DNA from: Azospirillum lipoferum 4B
GTDB taxonomy: Bacteria; Pseudomonadota; Alphaproteobacteria; Azospirillales; Azospirillaceae
NCBI RefSeq assembly: GCF_000283655.1
Contig: NC_016586.1
Coordinates: 573,001-637,000, forward strand
Length of the DNA: 64,000 nt
Reading direction: 5' to 3'
Shown one piece after another: positions 53,114 through 62,066 of this stretch. A model generated the notes under the pieces. That model made no database searches, was not told the origin of the DNA, and saw only the letters and a list, made by a program, of their open reading frames with translations. Position 1 is the stretch's first letter; each line of letters opens with the position of its first letter. The position numbers were made by a program, and so were the translations under genes.

Positions 53114-54331
53114 TTATCGAGCGTCCGCTCGGTCCGGCAGGCAGTCGTCGAAATCCGGCAGTTGCCAGGGGCCGCCGAGCGCGGCGTTGCGCAGCAGAAG
53201 CACCAGTTCGTCGCGCGAACGGGTGACGGCGGTGTAGAGCCAGCGCCAGCGGTGTTCCCGGAAGGCGGCGGAATCGTCCACCACTGTGACCGACGGGAAT
53301 TCCGACCCCTGGGCGGCATGACAGGTGATCAGCCACGCCCAATCGTAGAGCTGGATGTCCTTGCCCACCCGCGGCTGGACCATGCCCTCGGTGTAGTGGG
53401 CCTGGAACATCCAGGGATGGACCATCAGCTTGCCGCGTGACCGCACCTCGTCCTCCATCTGCACGCCGAGCGACCACAGGCCGGCGTCGCGGCCCTGGGC
53501 CTCGGTCGCCGGGCGGGTCAGCGTGCCGATCATGCCGTTGTAGAGCCCCTCGTCCTTCTGGTTGCGCCGGCAGATGACGCGCTCCCCCGTCTGCGGCATC
53601 ACCGACTCGTGGCCGAGAAGCGAGCGCATCCGCTTGGTGTAGGTGGTGCGGACACGGTGGGTGCCGCAGATCGCCTGTGACGAGGGCCGCATCACCAGGG
53701 ACTGGGTGCTGCGCTCCAAAGGCAGGACATGGACCTTGCCGACGGCGCCGAAGCGGCGCGGCATCTCCTGCCGGCGCAGCAGGTGGGCGAGCCGGATGAC
53801 CGGGCTTTCCCGCGCGGTGCGGTGCGGCTCGGTCAGGCGAAAATCGGGCTCGCCGCTGGTGAACAGGCCCTGGCCGGAGACCGGCGGCAGCTGATAGTCG
53901 TCGGCGATCACCAGGATCTTCTTTTCCGTCCGCAGAAGGTCGCGGGCCACGTCGTCGCCGATCATCGACCCCTCGTCGCAGACGATCAGGTCGGCGTCGG
54001 CAAGCGGGCCGTCGCTGCGGCGGGCGAAGAACAGCTCGCCGGTGTCGCCGTCCTTGCGCGGGGCGTAGAGCAGCGAGTGCAGGGTCGCCGCACCTTCGAT
54101 GCCCTTCTGGCGCAGGACCTGCGCGGCCTTGCCGGTCGGCGCGCCGACCACATAATCGGTCAGCCGACGGCGTTCCTGCAGATGCTCCAGCACGAAGGCG
54201 GTGGTCTTGCTCTTCCCCGTTCCCGCCTCTCCGGCAAGCCAGAAGACCTGCGGCGCCTGGTCGTCCGTGTACCATGCATCGATCGCCTGGATCGCGCGGT
54301 GCTGCTCGTCGGTCGGCGTATCGGATTGCAT
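53114..54331 (-). CDS. RecD-like ATP-dependent DNA helicase
   Basis: 405 residues, superfamily 1. Motifs: Walker A in LAGEAGTGKSKTT, DEGSMI (Walker B), ADDYQLPPV (motif III), HAAQGSEF and YTAVTRSRDELVLL (motif V/VI). It is shorter than RecD2 and lacks its N-terminal HhH segments, closer to Dda-like phage-type helicases. ATG 54331 (MQSDTPTDEQHRAIQAIDAW) gives the family start; upstream frame has no similarity. Diverges from the MBL gene. Confidence 0.88.
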   Translation of the reverse strand: MQSDTPTDEQHRAIQAIDAWYTDDQAPQVFWLAGEAGTGKSKTTAFVLEHLQERRRLTDYVVGAPTGKAAQVLRQKGIEGAATLHSLLYAPRKDGDTGELFFARRSDGPLADADLIVCDEGSMIGDDVARDLLRTEKKILVIADDYQLPPVSGQGLFTSGEPDFRLTEPHRTARESPVIRLAHLLRRQEMPRRFGAVGKVHVLPLERSTQSLVMRPSSQAICGTHRVRTTYTKRMRSLLGHESVMPQTGERVICRRNQKDEGLYNGMIGTLTRPATEAQGRDAGLWSLGVQMEDEVRSRGKLMVHPWMFQAHYTEGMVQPRVGKDIQLYDWAWLITCHAAQGSEFPSVTVVDDSAAFREHRWRWLYTAVTRSRDELVLLLRNAALGGPWQLPDFDDCLPDRADAR

Positions 54332-54509
54332 CGGGCCCAAACCAGGATCAAACCATGAATCAACGCAGCACAGTAGCCTGCCCACCCGCCCGCGGTCCAG
54401 TGGCGATCCGCCTCGATGCCGATTTGCAGCCCCTCCCCTTTCAAGCGTGAGCCCGACTGCGCACATGGTGTGTTCAGCCCTCGCCGCCACTGAAGAGGAT
54501 CCGTCCCGC

Positions 54510-55484
54510 ATGCGCAATCCCTACTGGCAAGGACCCGTCTCCTCGAACTTCGATGGGGTGCGCTTCTTCAATCCGGGAGAGCCGGACACCGACCGCTCGC
54601 TGCGCCAGCTGCTGCGCTGGCAGTTCGGCCGTCGGAAGGTCGAATGGCCGGGCGAGGTGCCGGTCACCCCCGCCGTACCGGAACCGGAGGTCGACGCGCT
54701 GCGCGTGACGGTGGTGGGGCATGCGACCGCGCTGATCCAGGCACCGGGGCTGAACATCCTGACCGATCCGGTCTGGTCGGAGCGGGCAAGCCCGGTGCGG
54801 TTCGCCGGGCCGAAGCGGGCGACGGCGCCGGGCATCCGGTTCGACGACCTGCCGAGGATCGACGCCGTCCTGCTGTCGCACAACCACTACGATCATCTGG
54901 ATATCGACACCCTGCGGCGGCTCCACGAACGCGACGCGCCGCTGGTCGTCACGCCGCTCGGCAACGACGCCATTCTACGCAAGCATATGCCCGGTATGAG
55001 GACGGCGGCGGGCGACTGGTGGAGCCGGTTCGAGCTTGCGGCGGGGACGGAGGTCCACATCGTGCCGGCAAACCACTGGTCGTCGCGGACGGTGCGCGAC
55101 CGGCGGATGGCTCTGTGGGGCGGCTTCTTCCTGCGCATGCCGGCCGGCACGCTCTATTTCGCCGGCGACACCGGCTATGGCACCGGCGCGGCCTTCAAGG
55201 CGATCCACCGGCGGCTCGGAGGCTGCGACCTCGCGCTGATCCCCATCGGCGCTTACGAGCCGCGCTGGTTCATGTCCGCCCAGCATTGCGACCCGGAGGA
55301 AGCGGTGCGGATCATGCTGGATGTCGGGGCGCGGAAGGCCGTCGGCATCCATTGGGGCACCTTCGCCCTGACCGACGAGGCGCGCGAGGAGCCGCCCGAA
55401 CGGCTGCGCGCCACGCTGGCCGCCCATGGCATAGACTCCGGCCGGTTCGAAGCGGCCTTCCCCGGAATGGTGGTGAGCGCCTGA
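54510..55484 (+). CDS. MBL-fold metallo-hydrolase (UlaG/NAPE-PLD-like)
   Basis: 324 residues. Metal motif HNHYDHLD in VLLSHNHYDHLDIDT, then FAGDTGYGTGAAF, and HWGTF near the C-terminus. The family includes lipid phosphodiesterases and lactonases; this one has no signal peptide but opens with WQGPVSSNFDGVRFFNP, typical of the NAPE-PLD-like group. The substrate is unknown. GAAGAGGA precedes ATG 54510. Confidence 0.9.
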   Translation: MRNPYWQGPVSSNFDGVRFFNPGEPDTDRSLRQLLRWQFGRRKVEWPGEVPVTPAVPEPEVDALRVTVVGHATALIQAPGLNILTDPVWSERASPVRFAGPKRATAPGIRFDDLPRIDAVLLSHNHYDHLDIDTLRRLHERDAPLVVTPLGNDAILRKHMPGMRTAAGDWWSRFELAAGTEVHIVPANHWSSRTVRDRRMALWGGFFLRMPAGTLYFAGDTGYGTGAAFKAIHRRLGGCDLALIPIGAYEPRWFMSAQHCDPEEAVRIMLDVGARKAVGIHWGTFALTDEAREEPPERLRATLAAHGIDSGRFEAAFPGMVVSA

Positions 55485-55509
55485 CGGGCCGGCGCTCACC
55501 CGTTACCGA

Positions 55510-56496
55510 TCAAGCGGGAGTCGGCGCCTGTTCCGGCAATACGCCCGACGCCTTCAGCTCCCGCCAGAAATCGGCGGGGATCGGCTGGGCCATCAGCTGG
55601 ACGTTCTCCTGCACCCGCGCCGGGTTCTTGGTGCCGGGAATGACCGAGGCGACGACCGGATGGGCGGCGCAGAACTGCAGGGCCGCCGCGCGCAGGTCGA
55701 CGCCATGGCGGCCGGCGATCTCCGCCAGCCGGTCGCGGGCGGCGATCTTGTCGGATGACGCCTCCTGATACTCGAAGGTGTTGCCGCCGGCGATGAGGCC
55801 GGAGTTGTAGGGACCGCCGACCACCACATGCACGCCGCGCTCCGCACAGCGCGGGAACAATTCACCCAGCGCCGGCTGGTTCAGCAGGCTGTAGCGGCCG
55901 GCCAGCAGAAAGACGTCCGGGTCGGCGCGCTCCAGCGCCATGACGCAGGGTTCCACCCGGTTGACGCCCAGGCCCCAGGCGCGGATCACCCCCTCCTCGC
56001 GCAATTGCGTGAGCGCCACGGCGGCCCCCTTCATGGCGGTGTCGAACACCTCAAGCCAGCGGTCGCCATGGGCGTCCTCGGCGCAGTCGTGGATATAGGC
56101 GATGTCGATGCGCGCCATGCCCAGCCGCTGCAGGCTGTCCTCGATGGACCGGCGGACGCCGTCGGCGGTGTAATCGTAATCGACGCGGAACGGCAGGCCC
56201 TTCACGAAGGGGCCATGGCGTCCGCCCTTGCTCTCGTCGGCGCGGAGCAGGCGCCCGACCTTGGTGGACAGCACGAACCGGTCGCGCGGGCGGTTGCGCA
56301 GCACATGGCCGAACCGGTGTTCCGAAATGCCGGGGCCATATTCGGGGGCGGTGTCGAAATAGCGGATACCGGCGTCCCAGGCGGCGTCGAGCGTGGCTTC
56401 GGCAATGTCGTCCGCCACCTCCTCGAACATGTTGCCCAGGGGAGCGCCGCCGAAGCCGAGCGGGCCGGGCGGAGCGAAATGCGCGCTGTCTGGCAT
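55510..56496 (-). CDS. Aldo/keto reductase, sugar dehydrogenase type
   Basis: 328 residues. Starts LGFGGAPLGNMFEEV, catalytic Asp and Tyr in IRYFDTAPEYGPGIS, Lys in VLSTKVGRLLRA, and the C-terminal IPGTKNPARVQENVQL for NADP binding. The pattern fits D-threo-aldose 1-dehydrogenase/fucose dehydrogenase-like members. ATG 56496 (MPDSAHFAPPG) gives the standard start. Convergent with the MBL gene. Confidence 0.9.
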   Translation of the reverse strand: MPDSAHFAPPGPLGFGGAPLGNMFEEVADDIAEATLDAAWDAGIRYFDTAPEYGPGISEHRFGHVLRNRPRDRFVLSTKVGRLLRADESKGGRHGPFVKGLPFRVDYDYTADGVRRSIEDSLQRLGMARIDIAYIHDCAEDAHGDRWLEVFDTAMKGAAVALTQLREEGVIRAWGLGVNRVEPCVMALERADPDVFLLAGRYSLLNQPALGELFPRCAERGVHVVVGGPYNSGLIAGGNTFEYQEASSDKIAARDRLAEIAGRHGVDLRAAALQFCAAHPVVASVIPGTKNPARVQENVQLMAQPIPADFWRELKASGVLPEQAPTPA

Positions 56497-56602
56497 GGGG
56501 ACCCTCATCCTTTCCGGCACCCTCGCCGCCGGGGCAGGGTACCGATTCCTTCGGTTGCCCACCGTCAACACCGGCATTCGCCATGCCGTTCCGAACCCGG
56601 AG

Positions 56603-58489
56603 TCAGGCGGCGGAGGCTTGGCGGTCGCGGCCGGCGCTCTTGGCAACGTAGAGCGCGCGGTCGGCCGCCGCCAGCAGGTCGTCCAGCCTGCAACGCCGCC
56701 CGGACACGCTGATGCCGATGCTGACGGTGACGGTCAGCTCCCGCCTGCTCCCCGGCACCGGCACCCGCACCCCGCGGACATCCGCCAGCAGCCGTTCGGC
56801 CACATGCTCGGCACCGCTGACGTCGGTCCCCGGCAGGATGATGGCGAACTCCTCGCCCCCCAGGCGCCCCAGCAGGTCGCCGCTGCGCACCGCCGATCCG
56901 AGGATGCCGGCGAGAGCGCGCAGCACGTCGTCGCCGGCCTGATGACCGAAACCGTCATTGATCGCCTTGAAATGGTCGGCGTCGATCATCAGCACGCTGA
57001 CCGGGCTGCCCAGGCGCCAACCGGCCTCCAGCAGGGCGCTGCCGCGCTCCATGAAGGCGCGCCGGTTCAGAAGGCCGGTCAGGGCGTCGAGATTCGCCAG
57101 TTCCCACAGCCTCTCCTCCTGCAGCTTGCGCTCGCGGATGTCGCGCAGGACGCCGACATGGATCGCCTCCCCGTCGCTATCCGAGCGTCCCAGGGTCAGT
57201 TCGACCGGGAATTCGACGCCGCTGCGGTGCCGGGCGACCAGCTCGTGGCCGGAGCCCTGCCTCGACCAGCCATGGGTGTCGAAGCAGCCGGACCCGGACA
57301 GGGCGGCTGGGTCGTTCGACAGCCCCGGCAGGATCATGTCGACGTTCCGGCCGATCACATCGTCGGCCGGATAGCCGAACAGGGCGGTCGCCGCCGGATT
57401 GAGGAACTGCACCGTGCCGTTTCCGTCCATCACCAGCATCGCATCGCGTGCCGTCGCCAGGAAGGTGGTCAGCCGCTGTTCGCTGCACCGCAGGGCGGCC
57501 GTACGCTCCGCCACCCGCTGCTCCAGCCGGGCGTTCGCCTCGGCCAGATCCTGCATGGCGCGCCGCCGCCGGGCGACCTGCCGGTAGAGGATCGCGGACA
57601 GAACCGCTCCGCCGCCGCTGAGCACGACATCCAGGGCGAAGTAGGCCGGCAACCGGCTGAGCCAGTCTGCAATCGCGTCCGGCGTGCGGATCGCAGCGGC
57701 CGCGATCATGCCGTAGCGGGGGCTGATCTCATAGGCGCCGGGTCCGACCACATCCGGCATCACTGAAACGCGCCGGGATGCTGCGACGGCGCCGGGTGCC
57801 GGCGATTGCTGAAGGAAAAGGGGCCAATCGGCGGCAGGCTGGCCCAGGCAATCGGATTTGGGAAGGCATCCGAACACATAGCCGGATGGGGACAGGATGG
57901 CCGCCTGCATGCCATTCGGAAGCGCCGAGGCGTGCAGGGTGGCGAAGAAGACCTCCGGATCGATGGCGGCCGCGATGATCCCGATCAGCCTGCCGAAGCG
58001 GTCTTCGATGCGCCGGCTCACCGGAACGACCCATTCGCCGCTGATACGGCTGATGACGGGCCTGCCGATGAACAGGATGTCGGCATTGCCCGAAAGATGG
58101 TGGTGAACGTAATCCCGGTCGGACAGATCGATGCGAGCAGGGGAGCTGCTCCGGGAATCGTAGCGCAGGTGCCCCTCCGCCGAGACGACGAACATGCTGC
58201 GGAGGATGGGCGTGATCCGGTGCTGATGAACGAGCAGCCGGTGAATGTCCACGTCCTCGAGCCCGGCGATCCGCTCCGACGCGCGCATGAACTCCGACAC
58301 CATGTACATGCTGCGATTGACGATCTCCAGCACCTCGTCCATGTGCTTGGCGTTGTTGGCGGTGGCAAGGGCGGCGACATCCACCATGGAGCGCAGGGCG
58401 GCCTCGCGCTCCGCCGCCAGCAGAGCGCCAAGCACCCCGTTGAGCAGGCCGATCAGTCCGATGGTCGCGAGGACCCATGCGCGCTTCAT
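56603..58489 (-). CDS. Diguanylate cyclase with periplasmic sensor and PAS
   Basis: 628 residues. Two membrane segments (about 5-25 and 280-300) flank a Cache/CHASE-like sensor (DLSDRDYVHHHLSGNADILF; GRPVISRISGEWVVPVSRRI, typical dCACHE). A coiled segment and PAS domain follow, then a GGDEF domain with LLGRLGGEEFAIILPG; the product is cyclic di-GMP. An RxxD inhibitory site (RSGD) sits five residues before GGEEF, so product feedback is expected. ATG 58489 gives the signal anchor; longer frames have no similarity. No EAL domain is present. Confidence 0.92.
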   Translation of the reverse strand: MKRAWVLATIGLIGLLNGVLGALLAAEREAALRSMVDVAALATANNAKHMDEVLEIVNRSMYMVSEFMRASERIAGLEDVDIHRLLVHQHRITPILRSMFVVSAEGHLRYDSRSSSPARIDLSDRDYVHHHLSGNADILFIGRPVISRISGEWVVPVSRRIEDRFGRLIGIIAAAIDPEVFFATLHASALPNGMQAAILSPSGYVFGCLPKSDCLGQPAADWPLFLQQSPAPGAVAASRRVSVMPDVVGPGAYEISPRYGMIAAAAIRTPDAIADWLSRLPAYFALDVVLSGGGAVLSAILYRQVARRRRAMQDLAEANARLEQRVAERTAALRCSEQRLTTFLATARDAMLVMDGNGTVQFLNPAATALFGYPADDVIGRNVDMILPGLSNDPAALSGSGCFDTHGWSRQGSGHELVARHRSGVEFPVELTLGRSDSDGEAIHVGVLRDIRERKLQEERLWELANLDALTGLLNRRAFMERGSALLEAGWRLGSPVSVLMIDADHFKAINDGFGHQAGDDVLRALAGILGSAVRSGDLLGRLGGEEFAIILPGTDVSGAEHVAERLLADVRGVRVPVPGSRRELTVTVSIGISVSGRRCRLDDLLAAADRALYVAKSAGRDRQASAA

Positions 58490-58636
58490 GTCCACACACG
58501 CCACAGTGCCGATGATTGCCAGCATCCTTCCCAAAGCGCCAGCCGCGCAATTGGGACCCACCGCGGTTGCGGACGCGCGGCACGCCATGCCGGCTGCCGT
58601 CGACCCATTCGTGGGCGGAGTGCGGAAATCCTGGCT

Positions 58637-58669
58637 ATGCCAGCGGTTGTTGATGATGACCGCTGGTAT
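58637..58669. repeat. REP-like palindromic element
   Basis: CCAGCGGT (58640-58647) and ACCGCTGG (58659-58666) form the arms around TGTTGATGATG. Read on the minus strand it starts ATACCAGCGGTCATCATCAA, matching the element at 38454-38486. It lies right at the stop codon of the Lrp gene and may serve as a transcript 3' end. Confidence 0.8.
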
Positions 58670-59154
58670 CAGACGTCCACCTCCAGGGTGACCTTCACCG
58701 GGTCGAGCACCACCAGGGTCTGGAAGGACTGCACCAGTTCGTTGTCGGCGAACAGGCGGCGCGACAGGACCTCGTAGCTCGCCATGTCCGGGACCAGCAG
58801 GATCAGGATGAAGCTGGCCTTGCCGGTGACCAGATAACACTGCTGCACCTCCGGCGCCTCGCGGAACAGGCGCTTGGCGGCGGCGATCACGGGGGAGCGG
58901 TCGTTGACCGTCTGGACCTCCACCACCACGGTCACGCCCTGGCCGACGCTGGCCGGATCGATCACCGCGATGTTGCGGCGGATGATGCCGGCCGCCTCCA
59001 TCCGGGCGATGCGGCGCTGCACCGCCGGGGCGGAGAGATTGACCGCCTCCCCGATGGCCCGCTGCGAGGTCTTGTTGTCGCGTTGGAGGATGCGCAGGAT
59101 CGCGCGGTCCTGGTCGTCGAGCTGATCCGGCGGCCGAGCGGTTGTTGAGCGCAT
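58669..59154 (-). CDS. Lrp/AsnC family transcriptional regulator
   Basis: 161 residues. Helix-turn-helix (LDDQDRAILRILQRDNKTSQ and NLSAPAVQRRIARMEAAGII), then a RAM ligand domain with VTVVVEVQTV, VQQCYLVTGKASFILILLVP. Lrp regulators beside EamA-type exporters often sense an amino acid. Divergent from the exporter gene, with 126 bases between, so it probably controls it. A start at 59181 is possible. Confidence 0.93.
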   Translation of the reverse strand: MRSTTARPPDQLDDQDRAILRILQRDNKTSQRAIGEAVNLSAPAVQRRIARMEAAGIIRRNIAVIDPASVGQGVTVVVEVQTVNDRSPVIAAAKRLFREAPEVQQCYLVTGKASFILILLVPDMASYEVLSRRLFADNELVQSFQTLVVLDPVKVTLEVDV

Positions 59155-59278
59155 GGGGGCTCTTGCGAAATAACGATGCATCGATAGGGCGAAACTTAAG
59201 CGCTCAACGCCGCAACGTCACAGTATCTTTTCGTCCGGACCCAACCTCAATCCCAGCCCCAATCCGGAGCCCCCGAGC

Positions 59279-60163
59279 GTGGCGAACGCCTCCACCGATC
59301 CGACGACTGCCGGCAGGACGGAGCCTGCGGTGCTTCCCCTGCTTCTCCTGCTGGCCTCGCTGCTGTCGCAATATGTCGGCGCCGCATCGGCCAAGTCGCT
59401 GTTCCCGCTGGTGGGGGCGGAGGGCGTCACGGCGTTGCGGGTCGGGCTGTCGGCGCTGATGCTGGCGGCGATCCTGCGGCCCTGGCGCAGCCGTCCCGGC
59501 CGGGGGGATTTGCGCAACCTGCTGGTCTACGGCACGACGCTGGGGGCGATGAACCTGTCGATCTACCGCGCGATGGAGCTGATTCCCATCGGCATCGCCA
59601 TCGCCATCGAAGTGACCGGGCCGCTGGCGGTGGCGCTGCTCGGCTCCCGCCGGCTGAAGGATTTCCTGTGGATCGCCTGCGCCACGGCCGGGCTCGCCCT
59701 GCTGCTGCCCTTGCAACAGGCGGCGACCGCGCTCGACCCGCTCGGCGTCGTCTATGCGGCGGCGGCGGCGCTGTGCTGGGCGCTCTACATCGTGTTCGGC
59801 AAGCGCGCGTCTTCCCTGCCCGGCGGACAGGCGGTGGCCTGGGGCATGCTGGTCGCCGCGAGCTTCACGGTGCCGCTGGGGGTCGCCCATGCCAGCAGCG
59901 GATTGCTGGTCCCGTCCGTGCTGGCGGTCGGCTTCGCGGTGGCGGCGCTATCCAGCATGCTGCCCTACACGCTGGAGATGATGGCGCTGCGCCGCCTGCC
60001 CGGTCCGGTGTTCGGCCTCGCCGTCAGCGCGTCGCCGGCGGTGGCGGCGCTGATCGGCTTCCTGATGCTGGGCGAACGGCTGAGCTGGGTGCAGTGGGTG
60101 GCCATCGCCTGCATCATGTGCGCATCGGCCGGCAGCGCGCTGGGCAAGGCCAAATCGGGCTGA
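59279..60163 (+). CDS. EamA/DMT family exporter (RhtA-like)
   Basis: 294 residues with ten membrane segments and two EamA repeats. Family words: SQYVGAASAKSLFPLVGAEG, LSIYRAMELIPIGIAIAIEV, TGPLAVALLGSRR, and a second half with FGLAVSASPAVAALIGFLML. This resembles RhtA, which exports threonine and homoserine; the real substrate is unknown. A GTG start at 59279 is used. Divergent Lrp gene supports amino-acid export. Confidence 0.9.
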   Translation: MANASTDPTTAGRTEPAVLPLLLLLASLLSQYVGAASAKSLFPLVGAEGVTALRVGLSALMLAAILRPWRSRPGRGDLRNLLVYGTTLGAMNLSIYRAMELIPIGIAIAIEVTGPLAVALLGSRRLKDFLWIACATAGLALLLPLQQAATALDPLGVVYAAAAALCWALYIVFGKRASSLPGGQAVAWGMLVAASFTVPLGVAHASSGLLVPSVLAVGFAVAALSSMLPYTLEMMALRRLPGPVFGLAVSASPAVAALIGFLMLGERLSWVQWVAIACIMCASAGSALGKAKSG

Positions 60164-60178
60164 TCGGCGTCCTGCGGC

Positions 60179-60946
60179 TCAGGCCGGTACGATGCGGACA
60201 CCCGCTGCGGCGAGCCGCCCTGCCCGCTGGTCGTCGAGGCCGCGGTCGCAGCACAGGATGTCGAAGCTGTCGAGCTTGGCGAAGAAGGCCGGCTTCACCT
60301 GATCGAACTTGCTTGTGTCGATCACCAGCGCCTTGGTCACGGCGTTGGCGATGGCGGTCTGCTTGATCTCCACCTCGTGGAAGTTGGAGCAGCTGATCCC
60401 CAGCGCCTCATGCACGCCGCCGGCCGAGATGAAGGCGGTGTTGATGCCGATGCCACGCAGCATCTCCAGCGACTCGGGGCTGGAGAAGGACGCCGACGAG
60501 GCGTGGTAGAGGCCGCCCAGCATGACCACCCGCACGCCCGGCTTGCGGCAGACGATCTCCGCGATGTTCATGGCGTAGCAGACCACGGTGATCTGGCTGT
60601 CGGCCGGGATGCGGCTGGCGAGGTGGGTGGTGGTGGTGCCGCAGTCGATGAAGACCGTCTCGCCCGGTTTCAGCAGGGTCGCCGCCGCCTCGCAGGCTGC
60701 CCGCTTCATCTCGATATGGGCGTCGCGCTCCCGGTCCAGCATGTAGCCCATGCCGCCGCTGCTCTCCAGCCCGCCGGCGATGTAACCGCCGAGATAGGCG
60801 AAGCGCCCGCCGCAGGACGCGATGTCGCGGCGCACCGTCATCTCGGAAACGCCCAGCAGCCGGGCCGCGTCCTTCAGCCGAAGATAGCCGCCGGCATCCA
60901 GCGCGGTCTGTAACCGGTCGAGGCGATCGGCCCTTCTCATCGACAT
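60179..60946 (-). CDS. DeoR family transcriptional regulator
   Basis: 255 residues. N-terminal DeoR helix-turn-helix (YLRLKDAARLLGVSEMTVRR) and C-terminal sensor domain (TVFIDCGTTTTHLASRIP, VVMLGGLYH, FISAGGV, VIDTSKFDQVKPAFFA). It is divergent from deoC, with 265 bases between; the tract ATGTTAGGATGTTAACA near 61118 could be its site. The start is either 60946 or 60940. Confidence 0.92.
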   Translation of the reverse strand: MSMRRADRLDRLQTALDAGGYLRLKDAARLLGVSEMTVRRDIASCGGRFAYLGGYIAGGLESSGGMGYMLDRERDAHIEMKRAACEAAATLLKPGETVFIDCGTTTTHLASRIPADSQITVVCYAMNIAEIVCRKPGVRVVMLGGLYHASSASFSSPESLEMLRGIGINTAFISAGGVHEALGISCSNFHEVEIKQTAIANAVTKALVIDTSKFDQVKPAFFAKLDSFDILCCDRGLDDQRAGRLAAAGVRIVPA

Positions 60947-61076
60947 ATCCGCATCCCGTAGCGCTTCCGCCCAGCGTAGGCACGGCCGCAGCCTACAATC
61001 CAGACGGGTTAATCCCAATGGCGCGATGCCTGGAACGGCATGGCCGTAGTCAAACTCACAAACGCATGCATTGATC

Positions 61077-61135
61077 TTGACACACTGCGCGACAGCGTGA
61101 AACTATCCTTTCAGAAAATGTTAGGATGTTAACAC
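61077..61135 (+). promoter_or_regulatory. Possible promoter and operator for the deoC operon
   Basis: TTGACA at 61077-61082 is followed by an A/T-rich stretch (AAACTATCC near 61100) with a loose -10. Downstream, ATGTTAGGATGTTAACA (about 61118-61134) has two ATGTTA repeats and ends in a palindromic GTTAAC. This could be the DeoR regulator site. Confidence 0.35.
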
Positions 61136-61211
61136 CGGAACCTGCGGCGTTGGCATCCCGGCGACAATCGAGGAGAGGCCCGGCGAAAAGGGTCTCCCCG
61201 GGAGGACCAAG

Positions 61212-61883
61212 ATGCCCGTTCCCAGCGTTCCGACGGAGTCGGCCGGTCTGGCTCCGTTCATCGACCACACCATCCTGCGCCCGGACGCCCAGCCCGCCGA
61301 TGTCGAGCGGCTGTGCGACGAGGCGCGCGCGCATGCCTTCAAGGCGGTCTGCGTCAACCCGATCTTCATCCCGCTGGTGGCGGAGCGGCTGGCCGGATCG
61401 CCGGTGGCGCCCTGCGCCGTGATCTGCTTCCCCTTCGGCGCCGATCCTACGGCGATCAAGGCCGACGAGGCGGAATGGGTGGTCCGCCACGGCGCCCGCG
61501 AGGTCGACATGGTGATCCCCATCGGCCTGCTGAAGGCCGGCAGGACCGCCGAGGTCCGCGACGACATCGCCGCGGTCAAGCGCGCCTGCGGCGACGCCCT
61601 GCTGAAGGTCATCATCGAGACCTGCCTGCTCACCGACGACGAGAAAGTGCTGGCCTGCCGCCTGTCGCAGGAGGCCGGGGCCGATTTCGTCAAGACCTCC
61701 ACCGGCTTCGCCGGGGGCGGTGCCACCGTCGAGGATGTGGCGCTGATGCGCCGCACCGTCGGCGACGGCATGGGCGTCAAGGCGTCGGGCGGCGTGCGGA
61801 CGACCGAGGATGCCCGCCGCATGATCGCGGCCGGCGCCTCGCGCATCGGCGCCAGCGCCAGCGTGGCCATCGTCGGCGGCTGA
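61212..61883 (+). CDS. deoC: Deoxyribose-phosphate aldolase
   Basis: 223 residues; retro-aldol cleavage of 2-deoxyribose 5-phosphate or a related sugar phosphate. Core motifs: [46 protein letters not shown], schiff-base Lys in [14 protein letters not shown], and [13 protein letters not shown]. The DEOC family members next to sugar ABC genes are often used for an LsrF-like or rhamnose-like pathway. Followed by a 183-base gap. Confidence 0.93.
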   Translation: MPVPSVPTESAGLAPFIDHTILRPDAQPADVERLCDEARAHAFKAVCVNPIFIPLVAERLAGSPVAPCAVICFPFGADPTAIKADEAEWVVRHGAREVDMVIPIGLLKAGRTAEVRDDIAAVKRACGDALLKVIIETCLLTDDEKVLACRLSQEAGADFVKTSTGFAGGGATVEDVALMRRTVGDGMGVKASGGVRTTEDARRMIAAGASRIGASASVAIVGG

Positions 61884-62066
61884 CGCCGCCGGCCCACGCT
61901 GCACAGCGTGCCGGTCGGGCGGGTGTTCCGTCCGTCCCAGCCGGCACGGCATCACCAGAAACGGAACGCGGAAAGGGGTGGCCAACACCCCGGCGCCGCC
62001 GGTGGGGTGTGGCTTTCCGCCCTCCATCTTGCGGCGCATAACGCCTGCCATGGGAGTCACGCCAAC

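Noticed and set aside
53000-54275. Long minus-strand frame continuous with the YeiH gene
   Set aside because: The part upstream of 52997 is a shadow frame of the helicase gene; the real YeiH start has its own GGAGA site and hydrophobic onset.
54201-54509. Extended N-terminus for the MBL-fold protein
   Set aside because: Upstream residues overlap the divergent helicase gene and lack similarity; ATG 54510 has a proper ribosome binding site.
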